From contig NZ_BMQV01000033.1 in NCBI RefSeq assembly GCF_014648295.1, forward strand, positions 1 to 54,173: a stretch of DNA of 54,173 nucleotides, given 5' to 3'. Position 1 is the first letter of the stretch, and each line of letters opens with the position of its first letter. The stretch is from Shewanella saliphila (GTDB lineage Bacteria; Pseudomonadota; Gammaproteobacteria; Enterobacterales; Shewanellaceae). The notes under the pieces were generated by a model, which saw only the letters and a list, made by a program, of their open reading frames with translations, made no database searches and was not told where the DNA came from. Below, in pieces: positions 6,640-16,818 of the stretch. The position numbers and the translations under genes are program-made.

Positions 6640-9033
6640 ATGATACTCTGTTTTCATTGTAATGAACCCGTTACCACCGGAACGCAATTCACTACAATCA
6701 TCAATGGGCAGGCACAACCTATGTGTTGCCCAGGTTGCCAGGCCGTTTCGCAAGCGATTATGGATGCGGGCTTAAGTAGCTATTATCAATTTCGCAGTGA
6801 GCCCGGTAATCGCCAAACCGCATTAGTCCCAGAGCAATTAACGCAATACAGTGCGTACGATTTGCCTGAAGTTCAACAAGACTTTGTTCATAAACAAGGT
6901 GATATTGATTCAACCTCATTATCTATTGACGGTATAACCTGTGCTGCTTGTGCTTGGTTAATTGAGCACAAACTAAAACCCGTTGCCGGTGTCAATAATG
7001 TTCAAGTGAATTCCACCACTCAACGCGCTTTAGTTAGTTGGGATAATAAAACCATTCATTTAAGTGAGATTTTGCAGCTTATTAGCCAAATTGGCTATCA
7101 AGCGGCACCTTATCAAGTTGATGAACAAGAAAAACAATCTAAAGCTGACAGCCGTAAGTTTTTACTGCGTTTAGGTTTAGCTGGCTTTGCAACCATGCAA
7201 GTAATGATGTTTGCCCTTGCCTTATACACTGGCTACTTTACTGATTTAGAAGTCGAATTTAGGGATTATTTCCGCTGGGTGAGTTTAATTTTTGCCGCCC
7301 CTGTGGTGCTGTATTCTGCACAACCCTTTTATTTTAGTGCTCTGCGCAGTTTACTCAGCGGTAGGCTCAATATGGACGTGTCTGTGTCTGTTGCTATTGG
7401 CGGTGCCTTTATTGCCAGTTGTATTGCCACGGTACAAGGTAATGGCGAAGTGTATTTTGAATCGGTTTCAATGTTTACTTTTTTCTTATTGCTTGGACGC
7501 TACTTTGAGCAAACTGCACGCCAAAAAGCCTCTGTTAGCTCGAGTAATTTACATAAACTGATACCGCTGACAGCCCATTTAATCGACAACGGACAAACGA
7601 CTGAAATTGCAGCTAAACAACTTCGTGTTGGCGATGTGATTTTAGTTAAACCCGGTGAGGTTATTGCTGCAGATGCCGTTGTTGTGTCTGGTCAATCGAG
7701 TGCCAATGAAGCCATGCTCACTGGTGAGCAAATGCCCATTACCAAACAGCTTAATGACCCTGTTTATGCGGGCACCATTAACGTTGAGCAGCCATTACAA
7801 GTTAAAGTCACGGCATTAGGCCAAGATCAGCTTGTTGCCGAAATCATCCGTTTACAAGAATTGGCGTCAAACAATAAACCTGCTATTGCACTGGTTGCCG
7901 ACAGACTGGCAAGATATTTTACCGCAACGATTTTATCGATAGCATTAGTGACTTATATTGTTTGGCATTTTATTTCTCCAGAAGATGCATTTTGGGTTAC
8001 CTTATCGGTTTTAGTGGCGACCTGCCCTTGTGCACTCGCATTAGCCACACCGACAGCCGTTACCTGTGCGACGGCTATTTTTACTAAATTAGGTATCATT
8101 ACCCGTAAAGCAGGTGTGTTTGAAAAACTCACACAAATTAACCATGTGGTGTTTGATAAAACTGGCACATTAACGTGCGGGCAATTGTCGATTGGTGACA
8201 TTGTGCTCGCAAAGGGTTATCAATCTGAATACATTCTCGCGCTCGCTGCTGCTGTAGAGCAAGGCTCGTTACATCCTATCGCTCAAGCATTTAAACCTTA
8301 CTTTAATAACCAATATACCGTGACCGAAATGGAGCATCATGTTGGCTTAGGCATTGCAGCTACCGTTGATAATCAACTTGTCAGGATCGGTAAGCATGAA
8401 TTTGTATTACCTCAGGCTTCGTTATCTGATCACAATGTGCAACATTCTCAGCTTATTTACATGTCGATAGATAATCAGTTGGTTGCAACCATTGAAATGC
8501 TCGACCAATTACGCATAGACTGTAAACACACGGTCGACAAATTAACTCAAGCTAAAATTGGATTAAGTATTGCCAGTGGTGACAACTCCGGCCATGTTGA
8601 GTATTTGGCTAAAACGCTTGGAATTACTGACGTACACTCTGGATTGTCGCCTCAAGGTAAACTGTCGCTGGTTAACCAGTTACAACAAACTAAACAAGTG
8701 GCAATGTTTGGCGATGGTATTAATGATGCGCCCGTTTTAGCGGGTGCCGATTTGTCTGTTGCGATGGGCAGTGGCAGTGCGATTGCTAAAAATAATGCTG
8801 ATCTCATATTGCTTGGTGACCACTTGTCACGCTTTAACGATGCGATTAATGTAGCTAAACAAGCACAGCGTATTATTCACCAAAATTTATTATGGGCGTT
8901 TGCCTATAACGTGATTATTTTACCGTTAGCAGTAACGGGACATGTTGCCCCTTACCTTGCCGCTATTGGTATGTCTGTTAGCTCGCTTATTGTCGTGAGT
9001 AACAGTTTGAGGCTACTTAGGATAAAGCTATGA
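6640..9033 (+). CDS. ccoI: Copper-translocating P-type ATPase CcoI/FixI
   Basis: This 797-residue P1B ATPase exports copper from the cytoplasm for assembly of the CcoN heme-copper centre. The N-terminus has a Cys-rich patch (CFHC, and MCCPGC at 28-33) and a heavy-metal domain with CAAC at 101-104. The membrane metal site is CPC (Cys462-Cys464) in ATCPCALALATP. The phosphorylation motif DKTGTLT begins at Asp506, and the hinge GDGINDAP lies near residue 690. The start follows the ccoH stop by 3 bp, and the stop overlaps ccoS by 4 bp, indicating coupled translation. It belongs to the slow-exporting CcoI/CopA2 group by context and Cys-rich N-terminus. Confidence 0.96.
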   Translation: MILCFHCNEPVTTGTQFTTIINGQAQPMCCPGCQAVSQAIMDAGLSSYYQFRSEPGNRQTALVPEQLTQYSAYDLPEVQQDFVHKQGDIDSTSLSIDGITCAACAWLIEHKLKPVAGVNNVQVNSTTQRALVSWDNKTIHLSEILQLISQIGYQAAPYQVDEQEKQSKADSRKFLLRLGLAGFATMQVMMFALALYTGYFTDLEVEFRDYFRWVSLIFAAPVVLYSAQPFYFSALRSLLSGRLNMDVSVSVAIGGAFIASCIATVQGNGEVYFESVSMFTFFLLLGRYFEQTARQKASVSSSNLHKLIPLTAHLIDNGQTTEIAAKQLRVGDVILVKPGEVIAADAVVVSGQSSANEAMLTGEQMPITKQLNDPVYAGTINVEQPLQVKVTALGQDQLVAEIIRLQELASNNKPAIALVADRLARYFTATILSIALVTYIVWHFISPEDAFWVTLSVLVATCPCALALATPTAVTCATAIFTKLGIITRKAGVFEKLTQINHVVFDKTGTLTCGQLSIGDIVLAKGYQSEYILALAAAVEQGSLHPIAQAFKPYFNNQYTVTEMEHHVGLGIAATVDNQLVRIGKHEFVLPQASLSDHNVQHSQLIYMSIDNQLVATIEMLDQLRIDCKHTVDKLTQAKIGLSIASGDNSGHVEYLAKTLGITDVHSGLSPQGKLSLVNQLQQTKQVAMFGDGINDAPVLAGADLSVAMGSGSAIAKNNADLILLGDHLSRFNDAINVAKQAQRIIHQNLLWAFAYNVIILPLAVTGHVAPYLAAIGMSVSSLIVVSNSLRLLRIKL

Positions 9034-9218
9034 GTATCATCTATGTATTAATCCCTATTGCAATGTTGTTTGTGCTCATTGCTGTTGCGATCTTTTTTTG
9101 GGCGGTTAAGTCTGAACAGTTTGACGATTTAGACCGTCAAAGTGTGTCAATTCTATTCGATGATGAGCAAATAAAACCATCTAATAATACAGATGAAAAA
9201 CCAACGAAAACAGAGTAA
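9030..9218 (+). CDS. ccoS: CcoS, cbb3 oxidase maturation protein
   Basis: This 62-residue protein has one transmembrane helix (residues 3-25), then the conserved FDDLDRQ segment and an acidic tail; FDDLD after the helix is the CcoS signature. CcoS is required for cofactor insertion into CcoN in Rhodobacter. It overlaps the end of ccoI by 4 bp and is followed 5 bp later by a membrane protein gene. Confidence 0.93.
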   Translation: MSIIYVLIPIAMLFVLIAVAIFFWAVKSEQFDDLDRQSVSILFDDEQIKPSNNTDEKPTKTE

Positions 9219-9223
9219 ACATT

Positions 9224-9913
9224 ATGATTGAATATAATGTCGGTGGGGCTTTTTTGGTTGGGCTCATGGGCGCTGCTCATTGCTTTGGGATGTGCGGCGG
9301 CCTGATTGGTGCTTTTTCAGCAAATATCCCTAATCGTGGTACAAATCAATTAGCCAACCAATTAACATTTTTACTCAGCTACAACCTGGGCCGAATTACA
9401 AGTTATACCCTTGCCGGTGCGTTTGTGGGTGCGAGTGCCTCTGCGCTAGGTCAATTATTTGATGCAGATACCTATTTATTAGTATTGCGTATTTTTGCTG
9501 GCATTATGATGATATGTACTGGTTTGTACATCGCGCAAATTTGGTCAGGTATTGTCCATATTGAAAAATTCGGCAAAATTTTGTGGCGCTATTTGCAGCC
9601 TTTAACGCGTAAAGTGTTACCCATTAAACATCCTCGGCAGGCTTTACTGGCAGGAATGGTATGGGGTTGGTTGCCTTGTGGCCTAGTATATAGCACCTTA
9701 ACATGGTCTGTTGCGTCTGGCAGTGCACTCCAAGGCGGCCTGATTATGTTTGCCTTTGGCCTTGGCACATTGCCTGCTTTACTTGCTGCTGGCGTAGCGG
9801 CTAAAACACTGGCTAATTGGGTACAAAAAAAGGCGGTTAGACTATTGAGTGGTTTACTATTAGTGCTCTTTGGTTTACAAACACTTTATATTGCTTTTAG
9901 TCAGCTAAACTAG
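9224..9913 (+). CDS. DsbD_2/TauE-like membrane protein of the cco cluster
   Basis: This 229-residue protein has about six transmembrane helices and an N-terminal AHCFGMCGG motif (Cys at about residues 21 and 25), typical of the family labelled sulfite exporter TauE/SafE or cytochrome c biogenesis region (PF13386). A second motif, GWLPCGLVYS, lies near residue 150. Members often sit beside ccoGHIS genes and are thought to act in metal or thiol handling during oxidase assembly; the sulfite exporter name is probably misleading. It follows ccoS by 5 bp and is in the same operon. The substrate is unknown. Confidence 0.85.
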   Translation: MIEYNVGGAFLVGLMGAAHCFGMCGGLIGAFSANIPNRGTNQLANQLTFLLSYNLGRITSYTLAGAFVGASASALGQLFDADTYLLVLRIFAGIMMICTGLYIAQIWSGIVHIEKFGKILWRYLQPLTRKVLPIKHPRQALLAGMVWGWLPCGLVYSTLTWSVASGSALQGGLIMFAFGLGTLPALLAAGVAAKTLANWVQKKAVRLLSGLLLVLFGLQTLYIAFSQLN

Positions 9914-9968
9914 TTAGTAATAGCAATTTGGTTTACTATGTTAATGTTTACATCAACTGAGATTGGGT

Positions 9969-10721
9969 ATGACTTCAGATCTAAATAAAGCTCGTCGACC
10001 ATCAACCAGCGGTTGTGCAATTCATTGTCACGATTGCAGTATGGAATCATTGTGTATTCCATTTACGTTGAATAATGATGAGCTTGATAAACTAGATAAT
10101 ATTATTGAGCGTAAAAAGCCCATTCAAAAAGGTGATCTCATTTTTAAATCAGGTGATAGTTTAAAGTCACTGTACGCCATCCGTTCAGGCACCATTAAAA
10201 GCTATACCATTACAGAACAAGGTGACGAACAAATTACAGGTTTTCATCTTGCGGGTGATGTTATCGGGTTTGATGGCATACATGCTCAATTGCATCAAAG
10301 TTTTGCTCAAGCACTCGAAACCTCAATGGTGTGTGAAATTCCATTTGATACTCTCGATATCCTCGCCGGTACCATGCCTAAATTACGTCAACAAATTATG
10401 CGCTTAATGAGCAGTGAAATCATGAGCGATCAAGAGATGATCCTGTTGCTTTCGAAAAAGAACGCTGAAGAACGTCTTGCAGCATTTATCAGTAATCTTG
10501 CTAAACGATTTGGCAGCCGAGGCTTTTCAAACAAGGAATTTAGATTAACCATGACGCGCGGCGACATCGGTAACTATCTTGGTCTTACTGTCGAAACAAT
10601 TAGCCGTTTGCTTGGCCGTTTTCAAAAAGCTGGCTTAATTGAAGTGAATGGCAAATACATCAGTATTGTCGATAATGACGCACTAGCTCAATTAGCCGGC
10701 AGTTCACGTATCGCAACTTAA
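9969..10721 (+). CDS. etrA: FNR-family oxygen-sensing regulator EtrA
   Basis: This 250-residue Crp/Fnr regulator binds an oxygen-labile [4Fe-4S] cluster. The ligands Cys20, Cys23, Cys29 and Cys122 have the same numbering as in E. coli FNR. The cyclic-nucleotide-like beta barrel covers residues about 35-150, and the helix-turn-helix contains [11 protein letters not shown], whose Glu, Ser and Arg read TTGAT half-sites. The frame opens upstream at TTG 9963, but the ATG at 9969 gives the family length. In Shewanella the FNR orthologue is called EtrA. It lies directly after the cco assembly genes, and a perfect target site lies ahead of ccoN. Confidence 0.96.
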   Translation: MTSDLNKARRPSTSGCAIHCHDCSMESLCIPFTLNNDELDKLDNIIERKKPIQKGDLIFKSGDSLKSLYAIRSGTIKSYTITEQGDEQITGFHLAGDVIGFDGIHAQLHQSFAQALETSMVCEIPFDTLDILAGTMPKLRQQIMRLMSSEIMSDQEMILLLSKKNAEERLAAFISNLAKRFGSRGFSNKEFRLTMTRGDIGNYLGLTVETISRLLGRFQKAGLIEVNGKYISIVDNDALAQLAGSSRIAT

Positions 10722-10818
10722 AGTTAATTTGTATGATCTACCTCATGGTTTATTTATTAGTAAACGGTAATACTATATTTAGTTAAAATAAAATAAATTC
10801 AACAGCTTTGGAGGTTAT

Positions 10819-11748
10819 ATGAAGGATTATAAAAAGATTTTGGTGGTGATAAATCCAACGACTGATCATCAACCTGCATTAGCACGTGCAGTCGAACTTG
10901 CCTCAAAGAGTAATGCTGAAATCACCGCATTTTTATCTATTTTCGACTTCTCTTATGAAATGACCTCCATTCTGTCTAGCCAAGAACGCGAAGCAATGCG
11001 CCAAGGGGTCATTGACCAACGTATTGCTTGGTTAGAGAGTGCCATTAGTGGGTTTAACAGTAAAAACCTCACAATAAACACCGAAGTGGTATGGCATAAC
11101 CGTCCATTTGAAAGTGTGATAAATTTTGCGATTAATGGCGATTTTGATTTAATCGTTAAAAGTACCCATCAACATGACAAACTGAAAGCTGTGATATTCA
11201 CGCCCACTGATTGGCATTTAATGCGTAAATCACCGGTACCAGTATTGATGGTTAAAGAACATGATTGGCCAGTTGCGGGTAAAATTGTCTGTGCCGTAAA
11301 TGTGGTTAGTGAAGATGATGATCATCAAACATTAAATGGCAAAATCATTTCCCAAGCCCTCAATTTAGCTAAAAAGTTCTCTGCGAGTGTTCATCTCGTT
11401 AATGGTTATCCTGGTACCCCTGTTAATTTAGCAATCGAACTGCCTGACTTTGATGCCAACATCTATAACAATACCGTGAGAATGCAGCATGAGCAACGCG
11501 TGCAGTATCTCGCTCAGGCATATAATATTCCGCTTGAAAATTGCCATGTAGAAGAAGGTTTACCTGAAGATGTTATTCCAGAGTTAGCCAGTAAATTGGA
11601 TGCCGAATTAGTAGTACTTGGCACTGTCGGTCGTACTGGATTTTCGGCAGCATTAATAGGCAATACAGCTGAACATGTTATCGATAGTATTAATTGTGAC
11701 TTATTAGCGATTAAACCTGACGGATATAAATCACCTTTAGAAGAATAG
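10819..11748 (+). CDS. uspE: Universal stress protein E
   Basis: This 309-residue protein is a tandem of two Usp domains (about residues 1-150 and 155-305). The second ends with the ATP-binding-like GLPEDVIPELASKLDAELVV and GTVGRTGFSAALIGNTAEHV stretches. UspE is linked to stress survival and motility/adhesion in E. coli. The start is preceded by TTGGAGG at good spacing. The gene order etrA-uspE-ttcA repeats the fnr-uspE-ttcA linkage of enterobacteria, which supports the assignment. Confidence 0.93.
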   Translation: MKDYKKILVVINPTTDHQPALARAVELASKSNAEITAFLSIFDFSYEMTSILSSQEREAMRQGVIDQRIAWLESAISGFNSKNLTINTEVVWHNRPFESVINFAINGDFDLIVKSTHQHDKLKAVIFTPTDWHLMRKSPVPVLMVKEHDWPVAGKIVCAVNVVSEDDDHQTLNGKIISQALNLAKKFSASVHLVNGYPGTPVNLAIELPDFDANIYNNTVRMQHEQRVQYLAQAYNIPLENCHVEEGLPEDVIPELASKLDAELVVLGTVGRTGFSAALIGNTAEHVIDSINCDLLAIKPDGYKSPLEE

Positions 11749-11802
11749 TCGACATAGAGTAAGGTAAACCCTTTACCCTGCCCTCGATTACTGGAATAAT
11801 AC

Positions 11803-11836
11803 GCGCCCTGAAACACTTGGTTACTGGGCGCATTTT
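11803..11836 (+). promoter_or_regulatory. Hairpin with U-tract directly upstream of ttcA
   Basis: GCGCCC (11803-11808) and GGGCGC (11826-11831) can pair around a 17-nt loop and are followed by ATTTTT, which runs into the ttcA ATG at 11838. It could be the uspE terminator. The only purine-rich stretch before ttcA (GGGCG) lies inside the 3' arm, so the same structure could restrict ttcA translation or act as an attenuator. Confidence 0.45.
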
Positions 11837-11837
11837 T

Positions 11838-12782
11838 ATGTCTGACGTTGAAGTCGAAACACTCGCTAAAAAAAATATTACTCGCATGAATAAACTGCAA
11901 AAACGTCTAAGACGTGAAGTCGGTTCTGCGATTGCTGATTACAACATGATTGAAGATGGCGATCGTGTTATGTGTTGTTTGTCTGGCGGTAAAGACAGTT
12001 ACACTATGCTAGATATTTTAATGAACCTTCAACAACGTGCTCCAATTAAATTTGAAATTGTTGCCGTAAATCTAGACCAAAAACAACCAGGCTTTCCTGA
12101 AGATATTTTACCTGCTTATTTAGATAAGTTAGGTGTGGCGTATCATATCCTCGAAAAAGACACTTATTCAATCGTTAAAGAAAAAATTCCAGAAGGTAAA
12201 ACGACGTGTTCATTATGTTCAAGATTACGTCGCGGTACTTTATATGGTTTTGCACAGCACATTGGTGCAACTAAAATTGCTTTAGGCCATCATCGCGATG
12301 ACATTATAGAGACAATGTTTTTAAACATGTTTTATGGTGGCAAACTCAAAGCGATGCCACCTAAATTGTTGTCTGATGATGGTGCCAATATGGTTATCCG
12401 TCCATTAGCGTATTGCCGTGAAAAAGACATTGAAGCGTATTCAGATCTTAAAGAGTTCCCGATTATTCCGTGTAACTTGTGTGGTTCACAAGAAAACCTT
12501 AAGCGTGGCGAGATTAAAAATATGCTTAAGCTTTGGGACAAACAAGCACCTGGGCGTTTAGAAACTATTTTTACAGCGATGCAAAATACCGCGCCTTCTC
12601 AGGGTGTTGACCGTGAGCAGTTTGATTTTATCTCACTCATGCGAAACCCTGATGCTGATAATAAAGGCGATGTGGCAGATGCAGATTTACCTGCTTTTGA
12701 TTTTGTTGATATCAATAATAACGGTCATATCAATTTAGATGTCAGTAACCGTATCGATGTTGTGGCAACATTTAAGCCATAA
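11838..12782 (+). CDS. ttcA: tRNA 2-thiocytidine(32) synthetase TtcA
   Basis: This 314-residue enzyme adds sulfur to cytidine 32 of certain tRNAs, using an Fe-S cluster and ATP. The PP-loop SGGKDS is at residues 49-54, and the cluster cysteines occur in CSLC (124, 127) and CNLC (212, 215). The open frame extends upstream to a TTG at 11817, but the ATG at 11838 gives the family N-terminus. There is no clear Shine-Dalgarno sequence. The carboxy tail after residue 265 is longer and more acidic than in E. coli. A bidirectional terminator follows. Confidence 0.95.
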   Translation: MSDVEVETLAKKNITRMNKLQKRLRREVGSAIADYNMIEDGDRVMCCLSGGKDSYTMLDILMNLQQRAPIKFEIVAVNLDQKQPGFPEDILPAYLDKLGVAYHILEKDTYSIVKEKIPEGKTTCSLCSRLRRGTLYGFAQHIGATKIALGHHRDDIIETMFLNMFYGGKLKAMPPKLLSDDGANMVIRPLAYCREKDIEAYSDLKEFPIIPCNLCGSQENLKRGEIKNMLKLWDKQAPGRLETIFTAMQNTAPSQGVDREQFDFISLMRNPDADNKGDVADADLPAFDFVDINNNGHINLDVSNRIDVVATFKP

Positions 12783-12796
12783 GCAAAGCACTAAAT

Positions 12797-12831
12797 AAAA
12801 ATGGCGTTGCAATTACAACGCCATTTTTTTA
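12797..12831. terminator. Bidirectional terminator between ttcA and the DUF2987 gene
   Basis: Arms AAATGGCGTTG and CAACGCCATTT around the loop CAATTA, with A-rich flank before and a T-run after, serve the two convergent genes. Confidence 0.93.
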
Positions 12832-12853
12832 TTCACAAGAGCTTAGTTAAACG

Positions 12854-13495
12854 TTAATGATTTAATACCAATGGGCTAACGACACTGGGTTTAGTGCTAA
12901 AATCTAGCCGCGTTAATCGGTTAATCTGTTCAAGATCGAGAGTCAATTTTTTAGCAATTTTTTGCTCTTTACCATCAATTGTCACGCTCACATTTGAGTC
13001 GGAAAAATCGAAACTGATACCATCAATGGGTTTTCTAAAATACTTCATCGGAAAACCTTGTAAACCATCTAACAAACGATTCATGTCTGTATTAAGGGCT
13101 AATAATTGTGACTGAGTATAGTGTTGCTGTGTTTCACGAGCACGTACCTGCATCGCTATCGCACATTGGCTTGCATCACCCGCAACTTCAATATTAACCA
13201 AACCGCGATCAGACTTTAACTGCGCATCAAACGGGATAAACAGTCGTTGCTGCTTTGTATAAGTGAGAGGATATGTCGCATTTTCTGTGGTGATACTGCC
13301 AGACTTTATGGTGCAGTCTGAAGTAATAGGTACACTAAAGGCAAGCTCAACAAGTTGGTAATTTTGTTTATTCACTTGCTTTAAACGGTCATAAAAGCCT
13401 ACGTATTCTAAAGAAACGGTTTCTGCAATACTGTTACTAGTGATTAAAAGGGATGAAAGAAAAATGAATCCGTTAATGAGCGGACGACTACGCAT
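12854..13495 (-). CDS. Periplasmic protein, DUF2987-like
   Basis: This 213-residue protein has a signal peptide (residues 1-24, hydrophobic core FIFLSSLLIT, cleavage near SIAE). The mature protein is beta-rich with Cys at DCTI and QCAI, which could form a disulfide. It resembles the DUF2987 family found in Shewanella and Vibrio; no function is known to me. Its start overlaps the end of the upstream bax-like gene by 8 bp, so the two form one operon. Confidence 0.75.
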   Translation of the reverse strand: MRSRPLINGFIFLSSLLITSNSIAETVSLEYVGFYDRLKQVNKQNYQLVELAFSVPITSDCTIKSGSITTENATYPLTYTKQQRLFIPFDAQLKSDRGLVNIEVAGDASQCAIAMQVRARETQQHYTQSQLLALNTDMNRLLDGLQGFPMKYFRKPIDGISFDFSDSNVSVTIDGKEQKIAKKLTLDLEQINRLTRLDFSTKPSVVSPLVLNH

Positions 13496-14306
13496 TGGCT
13501 TTAGTTCCTGTTAGGTATGGTTTGTTATGTTTTAGCATTTCAAGAAGTTCATCGATGTACTCGTGTTTACGTTCTGAATAATTAACCAAACCGAAGACAA
13601 GTTTTTCTGCGGTCGGTTTAATTTTTTGTTCCCTTAAATCAGATCTAATGGAGCGAAAAAGACGGTATGCTGAATGGGTGTTTAAATTGATCATATAGGC
13701 AATAATCGAATCTTTTGGTGAGTCGAATACCGCGACCTCATGGGTTTTACCTTGATCACGTGATGTTGGCACTAAGCCACAACCTTCAGTAAAGCACCAT
13801 TGTCCAAAAAAATTAAATCCTTCTGTAGCGAAGCGTGAACTGCCCCAACCGCTTTCATTGGCCGCTTGTACAAGCACCATATTTACCGGAATAATATCAA
13901 TCCGTTTGAGTAAAGGATTTAATGTACTACTGGTAAATGATTTCACATCATATTGGTATTTATCAACAATAGACTGTAAACGTTGCTCATCTGCTGAGCT
14001 TAACCCAATACCATTATCAATCTGTTCAATTATCGCTAAAACAAATTGACGTTCATGTATGATGATTTGATTTTGCGCTTCAATGGCTGGCCGCAAATAT
14101 TTGAAGAAGGTGACTTTTTTAGTCGGTATGTCATTTATATTGGCAAACTCGGGCATTTCCCCTAAGTCAATATTGTGCAGATGACCAAGTAGCGTTCTTT
14201 CAGGGCTTTGCGCAGTTTGTGGAATAATAAACAGCCTGATTGCCAATAATGCAAAGACAGCTAATCCTAACGCAAATGTGATTTGACCAATATTGCCTAT
14301 CTTCAA
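13488..14306 (-). CDS. Bax-type glucosaminidase
   Basis: This 272-residue protein has an N-terminal membrane anchor (residues 7-28) and a C-terminal glucosaminidase domain (about residues 130-260) with the conserved ESGWGSSRFA motif; Glu151 is the likely catalytic acid. The GQWCF motif that follows is typical of E. coli Bax and FlgJ-like enzymes. It should cleave peptidoglycan glycan strands in the periplasm. The downstream DUF2987-like gene overlaps it. It is divergent from the YvcK-like gene, with 256 bp between the start codons and no operator that I can recognise. Confidence 0.85.
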   Translation of the reverse strand: MKIGNIGQITFALGLAVFALLAIRLFIIPQTAQSPERTLLGHLHNIDLGEMPEFANINDIPTKKVTFFKYLRPAIEAQNQIIIHERQFVLAIIEQIDNGIGLSSADEQRLQSIVDKYQYDVKSFTSSTLNPLLKRIDIIPVNMVLVQAANESGWGSSRFATEGFNFFGQWCFTEGCGLVPTSRDQGKTHEVAVFDSPKDSIIAYMINLNTHSAYRLFRSIRSDLREQKIKPTAEKLVFGLVNYSERKHEYIDELLEMLKHNKPYLTGTKANA

Positions 14307-14562
14307 ATTGACCTGCCTGTGAGATAAATTATTAAAATACTAAGGTAATTATAACCATAAATAACTGATGATGCAGTAAAGCCACAGGATTATGAATTAC
14401 AAAAATTTATAGCCGATCATGATAACCCTAGGATCACGAAACCATAAAATTAATTACACTTTGATGACATGAAACAGGTAAAATCGAACGATGTAAAAGA
14501 GTCATATTTGGTTATCGATATGTCATCTTCCATTCAACAGCTCAAGGATTTAGAGAAAACCT

Positions 14563-15504
14563 ATGTTGAATCAAAAATTAACGTCTTTTAATCATGTGGT
14601 AGCCATTGGTGGCGGGCATGGTTTAGGCACAATATTAGCTTCTTTGTCTTCGTTGGGTCCACGATTAACAGGTATTGTTGCGACAACTGATAATGGTGGG
14701 TCTACCGGAAGGCTTCGACAAGATCAGCAAACCATTGCTTGGGGAGATTTACGTAATTGTTTATCTCATCTTGCGCATAGACCCTCATTAGGTAGCATGT
14801 TGTTTGATCATCGCTTTACTGGCAACAATGAACTATCAGGGCATAACTTAGGTAATGTGGTGTTACATGCTCTTGATCAATTGTGTGTTCGCCCGCTTGA
14901 AGCGATTAATTTAATCCGTGGTTTGTTAAAAATTGAAACTTCAATCATTCCAATGTCAGAAGCTTCAACGCACTTAGTGGCACTGAGCCATTGTGGTAAT
15001 AAAGTGTTTGGAGAGTTAAATGTTGATGGCATGAAAGAAGCCCCCATTGCATTAACACTTGAGCCTGAAGTTCAAGCAACATCAGAAGCCTGCGCAGCCA
15101 TTGAACAAGCGCAATTAATCATTCTTGGTCCCGGCAGTTTTTTAACCAGTATAATGCCACCATTGTTATTACCTGAAATAGCCAACAGTATTCGCAAAGC
15201 AAATGCACACGTGGTATTAATTGATAATTTAACTGCAGAGTACTCGCCTGCCAGTACGTTTAGTATTGAAGATAAAATTGTTTGGTTTAACCAGGTTATT
15301 GGTAAAAATGTTATTGCGGATGTGATTCAACATGGCACTACACCTCAACTCGCCAGCCATTACAGCCATGAGGTAAGATTTAATCAATTCCCATTAATGA
15401 GTGATCATCATCCGGGGCTTCACGACAAACAAGCCTTAGCGGATGCGATTGAAGAAGTTTGTCACTTCAGATTAGCGCAATTACATTTACTAAGGTGCAG
15501 TTAA
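14563..15504 (+). CDS. YvcK-like (CofD-related) protein
   Basis: This 313-residue protein has the N-terminal GGGHGLGT loop and TDNGGSTGRLR motif that define the YvcK/YbhK branch of the CofD fold. A second signature, LGPGSFLTSIMPPLL, lies near residue 190. Family members bind UDP-sugars and influence carbon flux and cell-wall synthesis in Bacillus; the role in gammaproteobacteria is less clear. The ATG follows a weak AAGGATTTAGAG site. It is monocistronic by context, with a terminator after the stop. Confidence 0.88.
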   Translation: MLNQKLTSFNHVVAIGGGHGLGTILASLSSLGPRLTGIVATTDNGGSTGRLRQDQQTIAWGDLRNCLSHLAHRPSLGSMLFDHRFTGNNELSGHNLGNVVLHALDQLCVRPLEAINLIRGLLKIETSIIPMSEASTHLVALSHCGNKVFGELNVDGMKEAPIALTLEPEVQATSEACAAIEQAQLIILGPGSFLTSIMPPLLLPEIANSIRKANAHVVLIDNLTAEYSPASTFSIEDKIVWFNQVIGKNVIADVIQHGTTPQLASHYSHEVRFNQFPLMSDHHPGLHDKQALADAIEEVCHFRLAQLHLLRCS

Positions 15505-15559
15505 TCATGCAGTCTGTGGTATGAGTGTATTTTGCAAAGCGAGTGATAACGATTAGATG

Positions 15560-15594
15560 TAATAATAAAGGCTGCAGTAGCAGCCTTTATTATG
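15560..15594. terminator. Bidirectional terminator between the yvcK-like and aminotransferase genes
   Basis: Arms TAATAAAGGCTGC and GCAGCCTTTATTA around AGTA, between convergent genes. The stem is long; T-richness lies inside the arm rather than after it. Confidence 0.85.
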
Positions 15595-15624
15595 TTGAGC
15601 TTGGAGCAAATCAAAGATTCACTA

Positions 15625-16818
15625 TTACAGTACTTGTGCGATTGCCTTACACACCGCTGGCATATTGTTTTTGGTTAAGCCTGCAACGCTAATACGGCCA
15701 GAGCCAACAATGTAAATTGCAAATTCATCTTTTAAACGTGCAACTTGCTGTTTATTCAACCCTGAAAAACTAAACATACCGTTTTGACGTGAGATAAAAC
15801 TAAAGTCTTGCTCAACACCTTCGGCTTTTAAACTGTCGACAAACAATGTGCGCATTTCTGCGATACGTTGACGCATTTCAGTTAACTCAGCTTCCCATTC
15901 TTGTCGTAATGCATCATCAGACAAAATAGTGCTGACAATTAATCCACCATGTGCTGGAGGATTAGAGTAATTTGCACGGATATTCTTTTTAATTTGGCTA
16001 AAGCTATTCGTGGCTGTTTGCTCATCTTCAGTAACCACAGTCACTGCGCCAATACGTTCATTGTATAAGCCAAAGTTTTTAGAAAAAGAGTTGGCAATAA
16101 GTAATTCCGGTACGACAGCTGCGACAGCGCGTAAACCTTGGGCATCTTCATCAATACCTGCACCAAAACCTTGATAAGCAAAATCAAATAACGGTAATAA
16201 CTCTTTAGCTAAACATACTTGAGCCACTTGTTGCCATTGAGCTAAAGATAAATCGATACCGGTTGGGTTATGACAACACCCATGCAGAAGCACTACATCA
16301 CCGGCTTGAGCTTGCTCAAGATCCGCTAGCATGGCTTCAAAATCCATATCATGAGTTTCAGCTTTATAGTAACGATACTGTTTAACCGTTAAACCGGCTG
16401 TTTCAAAAATATTATTATGGTTAGCCCAGGTAGGATTACTGACCCAAATAGTTGTCGATTTAGTGTTACGCACTAAAAATTCAGAGGCTACGCGTAATGC
16501 ACCTGTTCCGCCTGGCGCTTGTGCTGTTGCGGCACGTTTATCGGTAATGATGGTACTGTCTTCACCAAACAATAAACCTTGAACAACCTGGTTATATGCT
16601 TGAACACCTTCAATACCTAGGTAGTTCTTAGTCTTTTCTGTCTCCAATAAAATAGCTTCCGCTTTTTTAACTGATGACAACACAGGAGTTTGTCCTGCTT
16701 CATCTTTGTAAATACCTACGCCTAAATTGACTTTATGAGCACGAGTATCGGCTTTGAACGCATCGGTTAAGCCTAAAATGGGGTCTGCTGGAGCAAGAGT
16801 GACTTGAGAAAAGATCAT
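15625..16818 (-). CDS. Aspartate/aromatic amino acid aminotransferase (class I)
   Basis: This 397-residue PLP enzyme is of the AspC/TyrB type. The PLP lysine is Lys247 in [15 protein letters not shown], and GCCHNPTG holds the substrate/PLP-binding Asn-Pro. It transfers amino groups between aspartate or aromatic amino acids and 2-oxoglutarate in the cytoplasm. AspC and TyrB cannot be separated by eye. It appears monocistronic between two terminators. Confidence 0.93.
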   Translation of the reverse strand: MIFSQVTLAPADPILGLTDAFKADTRAHKVNLGVGIYKDEAGQTPVLSSVKKAEAILLETEKTKNYLGIEGVQAYNQVVQGLLFGEDSTIITDKRAATAQAPGGTGALRVASEFLVRNTKSTTIWVSNPTWANHNNIFETAGLTVKQYRYYKAETHDMDFEAMLADLEQAQAGDVVLLHGCCHNPTGIDLSLAQWQQVAQVCLAKELLPLFDFAYQGFGAGIDEDAQGLRAVAAVVPELLIANSFSKNFGLYNERIGAVTVVTEDEQTATNSFSQIKKNIRANYSNPPAHGGLIVSTILSDDALRQEWEAELTEMRQRIAEMRTLFVDSLKAEGVEQDFSFISRQNGMFSFSGLNKQQVARLKDEFAIYIVGSGRISVAGLTKNNMPAVCKAIAQVL

